From NCBI GenBank assembly GCA_025354065.1, contig JANXNM010000555.1, positions 1 through 15,206 on the forward strand: a stretch of 15,206 bases of DNA, written 5' to 3'. The notes beneath the pieces are model-generated. The model saw only the letters and a program-made list of their open reading frames with translations, searched no databases and had not been told where the DNA came from. Positions within the stretch are counted from its first letter, which is position 1, and each line of letters begins with the position of its first letter. The stretch is from Synechococcales cyanobacterium 340R_concoct_173_sub (GTDB lineage: Bacteria; Cyanobacteriota; Cyanobacteriia; Leptolyngbyales; Leptolyngbyaceae). Positions 1 through 6,388 of the stretch are shown one piece after another. The position numbers and the translations under genes are program-made.

Positions 1-752
1 CGCCCTAATCCTTTCATCCGCGCATACAAACGCACTTGTCGCAATTCCCAATGATTCAAGGCGTAAGCTGGTAAAAATGCTAACTCCCCATAGAGCCGAT
101 CGGCCCGATGACAACGGCTAAAGTGCTTCCAACGATCGCGATTTTGGGCATGTTCCGGATTGGGAATGCCGCCATGTTCACCATAGTTACGGAACGGAAT
201 GTAGCAGACTAAAGAACGCGATCGTAAAAAGCTCTCGACTTCAGAATCCCAAGCACTATAACTACGTTCTCCGTACGTTAACCGGATTTTTTCGGCCAAC
301 TCTAAAAGCCCAACAGCCCCATTTGGAGTCACTACATAAGCCACCGTTGAGACCGAAAATCCCTCGGCAAAACCATCCGCTGTTACCGAATAAAGCTGCG
401 ATGCGCAAGTATAGAGCCATGCCACACCCGTCCTATTGTCCATCACGTCACAGGGCATAGGCAAATTAGCGAACCCCTTTACGGGAACAAAATCAGCTTC
501 AATAATTAGTGCGGCCTTTCCCGCTGCAACAATTTTGCGCCAAGCTTTACAGTGATTCATCAAGCAACCATAGCTGCGGGAAAAATCAGATGGAAGCTCG
601 CCTTCAACTTGACGCAATACTTCATAGGGCAGTTGCTCACGATGAAATATTGATTCTAAAAGCGTTGTATCTTCCTGATAAGCAATCACAAACGTTCGAT
701 CGAGCGCCTGACGCAAAGGATATTTTTCTGAAGCAATACTATTCATAGGCAT
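1..752 (-). CDS. GT25-like glycosyltransferase (LPS/glycan biosynthesis type), 3' end cut by window edge
   Basis: About 250 residues of an open frame that enters at an ATG at 752 (a second in-frame ATG lies at 746) and has no stop before the left edge. An in-frame TGA four codons before the first ATG fixes the start to one of these two. The segment around residues 55-85 reads GCLMNHCKAWRKIVAAGKA followed by LIIEADFVP. This resembles the family 25 glycosyltransferase pattern (GC..SH..AW..I followed by a hydrophobic strand and an acidic E-D-D motif), with EAD in place of the usual EDD. Later YGEHGGIPNPEH resembles the C-terminal part of LPS-type glycosyltransferases. It lies 79 bp downstream of hmpE on the same strand with no clear terminator between them, so read-through is possible. 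A link to motility (surface glycan or slime) is only an inference. The family call is moderate; the existence of the gene is nearly certain. Confidence 0.6.
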   Translation of the reverse strand, partial: MPMNSIASEKYPLRQALDRTFVIAYQEDTTLLESIFHREQLPYEVLRQVEGELPSDFSRSYGCLMNHCKAWRKIVAAGKAALIIEADFVPVKGFANLPMPCDVMDNRTGVAWLYTCASQLYSVTADGFAEGFSVSTVAYVVTPNGAVGLLELAEKIRLTYGERSYSAWDSEVESFLRSRSLVCYIPFRNYGEHGGIPNPEHAQNRDRWKHFSRCHRADRLYGELAFLPAYALNHWELRQVRLYARMKGLG

Positions 753-831
753 AGAAACAGGTCAGAAATTTTACTTCCCTAGCATTCCCGAGTTTTGTCG
801 CTTTTTACTATTTTAGTGATGAATTGGGTTC

Positions 832-3800
832 CTACTCCGATCGGTCGTTCGCCAAAAGAACTTCCCCTTTCAACATTCGACCTGCCGCATCCAACAAAGC
901 TTCCTCTAAATAAGGCTTCGTGAAATACCCGCTAGCCCCAAGAGATGAAGCCATCTGACGGTGACGATCGGCACCGCGTGAAGTTAACATTGCGATCGGG
1001 AGAGCCTTGAGCACGGGATCCTTCTGAATCCGTGAGAGCAGTTCCAGTCCGTCCATACGAGGCATTTCAATGTCACAGAAGACAATATCGCAGGGAAGTC
1101 CAGCCCGTAGTTTTTCCCAGGCTTCTTGACCATCGCGGGCTTGCTCAACTCGATAGCCGACTTTATTGAAGGTCATGGATAACAATTCTCGAACCGTAAT
1201 CGAATCATCCACAATAAGGACCATGGGTTCAGTCTTAACAGGCTGTATTTCTTGAGGTGGCGGCGAATTTTGATCCCACATGCTACCCGCATCCCGTCGG
1301 ATATGGCCCATGGAAAGATCAATCAACTCAAGAACATCGGCGATCGGCATAATTCGACCATCTCCGAGAACTGTCGCTCCGGCAATCCCGACAGGCTTAG
1401 GCACTGGGCCTTCAAGTTGCTTAATTACAATTTCCTGTTCGCCAATCACCTGATCGACTTGTAAGGCTAGGTAGTTACCCACACTCCGCAGGACAACGAC
1501 TGAAATCATGTCTTCTTCCTGGTTCCCGCCGTAGACATTGCCTCGTCCGAGGTGACGATTGTGGGCGAGGAGTTCGGTGAGTGGACGAAGCACCAACTCA
1601 GAATCGCGCCAACGAATATAAGGTTGGCCTTCAGCATTGATCAATAGGCGATCCTTTGGCATGTCTAGCATGTCTTCCACACCATCCATCGGGAAGGCGA
1701 TACGAGCACGATCGCTAACACAACATAAGGCTTTGGAAATACTCAACGTTAAGGGCAAGCGAATGGTGAAAGTTGTACCGCGATTGAGGCTGGAGTCGGT
1801 GGTGACAGATCCACGAATTTCACTCAAACTGGTGCGAACAACATCCATACCCACGCCCCGGCCCGCGAAGTCATCGGCTTGGTCACGAGTGGTGAAACCA
1901 GCATGGAACAGTAGATCATAGACATCCAAGCGACTCATGGTTTGAGATTCAGCGGCACTGATTAAACCTTTTTCAATAGCTTTAACTTTGACCCGTTCGA
2001 TGTCGATGCCCGCGCCATCGTCAGATACGGAAATAACGGTTTGGTTTCCTTGATAAAAAGCCCGAATGGTGATGCGTCCAGTGTCAGATTTTCCAGCGCG
2101 CCGACGTTCTTCTGGCGTTTCAATTCCGTGAGTAATCGCATTGTTTACCAAATGGGTCATTGGATCATACAGATGCTCTAGAAGCATTTTATCAATAGGC
2201 GTTTCACGGCCCTCAATCACCAATTCTGCTTGCTTACCACATTTCATGGCAATATCTCGTACCGCACGGGGCATCCGATCGGCGGTTTGGGCAAAGGGCA
2301 CCATGCGCGATCGGGTCAATCCTTCTTGAAGCTGCGTCGTGACTTGACGGAACATCCGCGTTACTTGGTCGGTTTCGTCAACGATGAATTCAATATCTGA
2401 GGCAGATTCCCGCACTCGGACAATCAATTCGATCATCTCTTGAGAAAGCGAATGGAAACCCGTAAAGCGATCCATTTCCAACGGGTCGTATTCAACGTCG
2501 TTAGTTTTCTCAAGTTCAACGATCGGACGAGGGGCATTGCCCACCATTCGGTAGCTTTGACGGCTGGCCAAGAGCGAACTTTCAAGCAGCGATCGTTCAT
2601 ACAGGTCCTGCATTCGTTGGCCAACATCACTGAGCTGCTGAACTTGATAAAGCAAATTGTCAAGCGACTGACGCATCCGTTCTTGATCTTGTTCAAGACT
2701 GTTTCGGTTAACGACCAATTCACCCACAAGATTGCTCAGATTGTCTAGATGTTTAACCGGAACCCGCATGGTTTGTTCGCCAAAGCCTTTAGGGGGGCGG
2801 GCGGCAACAGAACGGCGAGTACCACTAACCGGACGTGCAGCACCCGGAACGATCGGCGCACTGCCACCACCTAGCTCTCGGTCTTCAAGCAGCCTCTCCA
2901 GATCATCAAATTCAGGATCATCATCAAACTGAGACCCAAATACATTGGCTGCGATCGCCCCCCCTGCGACAGCTCCGGCAAAACCATCAATTCCGGCAAA
3001 GTCTAGACCCGATGAGGACGATTGGTCGAAGGATAAAAGATCGTCAAGGTCAGAGAATGAATCATTATCATTGGCCGCGAGGTTATCTTGAGATTCTTCA
3101 AAGCCAATAGATTCTGCCCCGATCCCATCATCCGAGGCTCCCAAAAGCGAATCAAGATCATCAAAATCAGATTCTAAATCGTTATCGGTTCCACCCCAAA
3201 CATCATCAGTAGAGTCAAGAGACATGGAAGCAAATTCATCCAAGCTCATTTCACCTAGATCCATGTCATCCAAGCTCATTTCACCCAAATCCATCTCATC
3301 TACATCAGTAGATTCCAAGCTCATCGCATCTAAATCAAGAGTATCTAGATTCATATCATCTGCGTCAATCTCTCCGAGATCCATCAGATCAAATTCAGTA
3401 TTAGAATTATCACCCTCTAGACTAATCTCGTCTAAATCCATCCCGTCTAAATCCATCAAATCTAATTCCGAAAGATCACCAGATTCAGATAAATTCTCTA
3501 CCTCAATTGAATCAAAAACCAAATTATTAGTAGGGATTTCTAAGGGAACATCTGACCAGAGATCGTCATCCCAAACATCATCTAAACCCATAGTATCGGA
3601 TGCCGTTGAAGTCCGAGTTTGCACTGCACTTACGGCACCCATTGCACCGACACCAGCAACACCGATCGCAGCCATTCCCATCAGATCATTCAAGTCCCCA
3701 GCGTCACTAGATGATGGTTCCACATCACCCCAAGCGTCGATGTCAGACATCTCTAAATTTAACTTAGAAGGTTCAACTATTTCAAAATCCAACGCATCCA

Positions 3801-6135
3801 AGGAAACATCTTCTTCCAACAAATCATCAAAAGCTGATACATCAGAGGAAGAATCATCTAAGACTAAGCCCTCTCCAAAGTCAAAATCACTATCTAATGA
3901 ATTGCTAAAATCAGAACCTAAATCAGAACCTAAATCTAAATCAGAACCCATCAAATTCTCTAGTTCCGTCCCCGGCAATGTCCAATCATTATCTGGATCA
4001 TCTGTAGATCCAAAATTCAGATTTGGATCAAACTGCATCTCTGTTTCGCTCTCCACAGAATCCAACAATAGCAATTCGTCCATTCCCAAGAAAATATCAC
4101 TCTCCGCATCCGAATCCGTCAGATCCAACAACGTCGGACTATCTTCCAAATCACTGAAATCATTGTTATTCAAACCCACCGTATCTAAAGCAGAAGGAGC
4201 AGGGAGATCTAAATCGTAAGAAACATCGCCAAACAACAAATCCATTCCATCCAAATCACTGACGGCGGATGCGGAAGAAGCAAGATCCGAGTCTACATCT
4301 ACAAACGGACCGCCAAAGTTATCATCATCAAAGTTAAAGCCTTCAAGTTCCAGATCTTCTAGAGGCTCATGCCCAGCTTCCAAAGACGCATTAAACGGTA
4401 GATTTGCCTCATCTAATTGGCCAAACAATTCACCCAGATCATCAAATGACAAAGAATCATCTTGATCCAAATCTTCTGGAGTAGCCAAATCAAAAGTATC
4501 TAAGCCTAAACTATCTAAACCTAACGAGTCTCCAATTAAAGAATCTCCCAACAAGGAACCATCATCTGACAAATTAAAATCCAACGACGTGGGCGCATCA
4601 TCTAGCAAGGCACTGCCAAACAAATCATCCAGCGCATCGTCAGACATTGCATCTGAACTCAAGGTCCGATCGGAACGAAAATCTGCCTGCAATCCCAAAT
4701 CATCCAAAGACAATTCGGTTGAATCACTTATCTCCTCTTCAACTTGCCAAGTCGAAGACAGATCCGGCACCTCACCTTCAAACAAGTCAGCCAAACTATT
4801 GAGTTCAGCCAGCCCCATTTCAGATCCAGAATCTTCAAACATCATAAGGTTTTCAAAGGATGCTTCAGTAGGAGAAACCACTTGAAAGGACGTTTCTAAT
4901 TCATTTTGCTCAGCCTCTAAAATTCCAAATCCCAAATCATCGGCTTGCAAATCCCCAAAGTCCAATTCATCGAGAGCACTCAATTCCTGGAAATCGTCTA
5001 AGGTCTCTAAATTGCTCCCCAGATTGTCTGCGGTCTCTAAACTCGCATCCACATTACCTGTGGCTAGTCCCAAATCGTCTAAATCATCTAGTCCTAAACC
5101 GTCTAGATTCAAACCATCTAGCTCCAAACCATCTAGCTGAAAGTCGTCTAACTCCAAACTATCAATACTGGATGCCGCCGAGAGATCAGTATCTGCGAAC
5201 AAATCAAAGTCACCGGATTCGAGCAAATCTAGGTCTAATGAATCTGACGTATTCGAGTCAAAGCCAAGATCGAATTCTAAATCGTTACCATCAAAGAGAC
5301 TTGAAAAATCGTCATCACTATCACTCACAAGTGGTTCTGCCGAAAGCGGTGCTAATGCGACTAATGCGTCACTTGCCTCGATCGCACTATCTTGATCTGA
5401 CAAAATCTGCGCCTGTGCCTGCTTCAAATCTTTCAGCGTGATTCCCGCTAAAACTCGACCGGAATTCTCAGGATTCAACACCGCCCGCTCTGTCAACTCC
5501 AAAAGTGCAATCCAATTGGTTAAAGCAAATGTCTCACCGAACCCTCGCAAATCCGCACAAACACTCTGAAGATTCGATCGTAGGGAGGGATTTTTATCGA
5601 TCTTCTTGAAGAGATCGAGCATTTCTCGTAATTTAGCAGGGACTTGCTCTTGGAATACTAATGCGCGAGATGACCCGGACATCGATCGGCCAGCCAGTGT
5701 GGGATCAGTCGGTGTCATCATCGCCTGTAGATGTTGATCAACTTGAATAAACACGGGATTCGCATCACGTAAAGCAGACTGATTATCCTCTTCCGTCAAA
5801 CCTAATGGAGTCTGGAGCTGTTCTAAAAGGCCATTAAGAGTATCAAAAACCTGAAGAAGAAGAGTTTCCAACTTTTGATCGACCCGAATACTCGGAGTCT
5901 CTTTAAGAATTTTAAAATAGTCTTCTAACTTATGAGAAGTCTGCTGAATGCCCGCAAGCCCCAACATCGCCGCCCCCCCTTTAACTGAATGAGCAGCCCG
6001 AAAGAGTTCGTTGGCCATCTCAGAATCGTCGAGAGTTCCTTGCAGATTCAACAATCCCTGCTCAATTGTATTGAGGTGGTCCTTTGCCTCCTCAATAAAG
6101 TAGCCCATGATTCGCTGTTGTTGTTCCGGCTGCAT
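832..6135 (-). CDS. hmpE: Hybrid CheA-type histidine kinase of the pilus taxis system (HmpE/PilL-like), 1767 aa
   Basis: Signalling kinase that should autophosphorylate under receptor/CheW control and pass phosphate to receivers. Domains in order: N-terminal HPt (residues 1-110, phospho-acceptor His49 in RAAHSVKGGAAMLG); a helical HPt-like segment lacking the histidine (about 160-250); an acidic Leu/Asp-rich segment (about 266-1090); CheA dimerisation helices (about 1118-1250, VPVKHLDNLSNLVGELVV); HATPase with N-box HLVNNAITHG (about 1328), G1 DDGAGID (about 1370) and G2 GRGVGMD (about 1422); CheW-like regulatory domain (about 1465-1615); C-terminal receiver (about 1636-1760) with Asp1688 in FCDIEMPRMDG and a late TKPY lysine motif. 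Catalytic motifs look intact. An ordinary CheA is about 650 aa, so most of the excess is the acidic segment. Start ATG 6135 has AGGGA at 6143-6147. It is the last chemosensory gene of the cluster. The kinase call is certain; the hmpE name rests on gene order and architecture. Confidence 0.93.
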   Translation of the reverse strand: MQPEQQQRIMGYFIEEAKDHLNTIEQGLLNLQGTLDDSEMANELFRAAHSVKGGAAMLGLAGIQQTSHKLEDYFKILKETPSIRVDQKLETLLLQVFDTLNGLLEQLQTPLGLTEEDNQSALRDANPVFIQVDQHLQAMMTPTDPTLAGRSMSGSSRALVFQEQVPAKLREMLDLFKKIDKNPSLRSNLQSVCADLRGFGETFALTNWIALLELTERAVLNPENSGRVLAGITLKDLKQAQAQILSDQDSAIEASDALVALAPLSAEPLVSDSDDDFSSLFDGNDLEFDLGFDSNTSDSLDLDLLESGDFDLFADTDLSAASSIDSLELDDFQLDGLELDGLNLDGLGLDDLDDLGLATGNVDASLETADNLGSNLETLDDFQELSALDELDFGDLQADDLGFGILEAEQNELETSFQVVSPTEASFENLMMFEDSGSEMGLAELNSLADLFEGEVPDLSSTWQVEEEISDSTELSLDDLGLQADFRSDRTLSSDAMSDDALDDLFGSALLDDAPTSLDFNLSDDGSLLGDSLIGDSLGLDSLGLDTFDLATPEDLDQDDSLSFDDLGELFGQLDEANLPFNASLEAGHEPLEDLELEGFNFDDDNFGGPFVDVDSDLASSASAVSDLDGMDLLFGDVSYDLDLPAPSALDTVGLNNNDFSDLEDSPTLLDLTDSDAESDIFLGMDELLLLDSVESETEMQFDPNLNFGSTDDPDNDWTLPGTELENLMGSDLDLGSDLGSDFSNSLDSDFDFGEGLVLDDSSSDVSAFDDLLEEDVSLDALDFEIVEPSKLNLEMSDIDAWGDVEPSSSDAGDLNDLMGMAAIGVAGVGAMGAVSAVQTRTSTASDTMGLDDVWDDDLWSDVPLEIPTNNLVFDSIEVENLSESGDLSELDLMDLDGMDLDEISLEGDNSNTEFDLMDLGEIDADDMNLDTLDLDAMSLESTDVDEMDLGEMSLDDMDLGEMSLDEFASMSLDSTDDVWGGTDNDLESDFDDLDSLLGASDDGIGAESIGFEESQDNLAANDNDSFSDLDDLLSFDQSSSSGLDFAGIDGFAGAVAGGAIAANVFGSQFDDDPEFDDLERLLEDRELGGGSAPIVPGAARPVSGTRRSVAARPPKGFGEQTMRVPVKHLDNLSNLVGELVVNRNSLEQDQERMRQSLDNLLYQVQQLSDVGQRMQDLYERSLLESSLLASRQSYRMVGNAPRPIVELEKTNDVEYDPLEMDRFTGFHSLSQEMIELIVRVRESASDIEFIVDETDQVTRMFRQVTTQLQEGLTRSRMVPFAQTADRMPRAVRDIAMKCGKQAELVIEGRETPIDKMLLEHLYDPMTHLVNNAITHGIETPEERRRAGKSDTGRITIRAFYQGNQTVISVSDDGAGIDIERVKVKAIEKGLISAAESQTMSRLDVYDLLFHAGFTTRDQADDFAGRGVGMDVVRTSLSEIRGSVTTDSSLNRGTTFTIRLPLTLSISKALCCVSDRARIAFPMDGVEDMLDMPKDRLLINAEGQPYIRWRDSELVLRPLTELLAHNRHLGRGNVYGGNQEEDMISVVVLRSVGNYLALQVDQVIGEQEIVIKQLEGPVPKPVGIAGATVLGDGRIMPIADVLELIDLSMGHIRRDAGSMWDQNSPPPQEIQPVKTEPMVLIVDDSITVRELLSMTFNKVGYRVEQARDGQEAWEKLRAGLPCDIVFCDIEMPRMDGLELLSRIQKDPVLKALPIAMLTSRGADRHRQMASSLGASGYFTKPYLEEALLDAAGRMLKGEVLLANDRSE
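3236..3295. repeat. 30-bp period direct repeat inside hmpE
   Basis: A 20-bp exact repeat (TCATCCAAGCTCATTTCACC) starts at 3236 and again at 3266, giving a 30-bp unit. It encodes two copies of a ten-residue block of the form MSLD-[DE]-MDLGE. The block sits within a longer five-residue periodicity ([DSN]-L-[DEG]-x-[ML]) covering roughly residues 889-979. Confidence 0.8.
3908..3949. repeat. 12-bp repeats inside hmpE (LGSD tetrads)
   Basis: The 12-mer AAATCAGAACCT occurs at 3908 and 3920 directly in tandem. A copy differing only in the last base is at 3938 after a 6-bp interruption. It encodes Leu-Gly-Ser-Asp tetrads in the acidic segment of HmpE. The units are nearly identical, so this copy number looks recent and may vary between strains. 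Confidence 0.85.
5081..5155. repeat. Five tandem 15-bp units inside hmpE (LDGLx pentads)
   Basis: Five consecutive 15-bp units, plus-strand consensus AAACCATCTAGCTCC, begin at 5081, 5096, 5111, 5126 and 5141. On the coding strand they give the pentad L-D-G-L-x at about residues 328-352. The units are in frame and diverged in the third and last positions, which suggests duplication followed by drift under selection to keep the acidic Leu/Asp pattern. Confidence 0.85.
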
Positions 6136-6388
6136 AGGTTTATCCCTGTCTGTTAATCACACTTAAAGAGGTTTGGCCAAAAATCGAACCAAACCCAAAG
6201 AACCTAACAAAAAATAAACTCCAACCAAAAGCATAAATTCGCTTTTGCTGTGAATCTACTCCCTTTGTATCGCCAATACATCGCTAATCTATTGCCAATG
6301 TATCGCAAACCATTCAGAACGGAAGAAAATCTCACAATTCTATGACGATCGGACGGACCAAATCCATCAGAGATAAAGTGAAATAGTT
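6136..6388. other. hmpD-hmpE spacer (253 bp)
   Basis: Non-coding spacer between two genes of the same strand. It contains the four-unit 11-bp repeat (6267-6310) and the 10-mer GCCAAAAATC at 6176-6185, which also lies upstream of hmpA. A CTTAAAGAGG stretch lies just beside the 10-mer. No convincing -35/-10 pair or rho-independent terminator was recognised. The length leaves room for an internal promoter of hmpE. Confidence 0.6.
6267..6310. repeat. Four tandem 11-bp units upstream of hmpE
   Basis: Four head-to-tail copies of an 11-bp unit with plus-strand consensus NTATCGCCAAT start at 6267, 6278, 6289 and 6300. The core ATCGC or ATTGC is kept in every copy and AAT closes the first three. The array ends about 130 bp upstream of the hmpE start codon. 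A spacing near one helical turn puts the same bases on one face of the DNA, as in phased operator sites; that role is inference. Confidence 0.7.

Noticed and set aside
509..748. Small plus-strand open frame of 79 codons
   Set aside because: Antisense to the glycosyltransferase frame, which is open over the entire 1-752 stretch with a family-like pattern.
3236..3295. Regular 30-bp repeats that could suggest a CRISPR array
   Set aside because: Only two copies, no separate spacers, and the repeat is an in-frame part of hmpE coding for an acidic decapeptide.
3224..4219. Plus-strand open frame of 331 codons, Ser/Lys-rich
   Set aside because: It is the exact antisense of the acidic HmpE segment. 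Its Ser/Lys composition is what the complement of Asp/Leu codons gives, it has no domain sense, and HmpE shows clear kinase domains on both sides in one frame.
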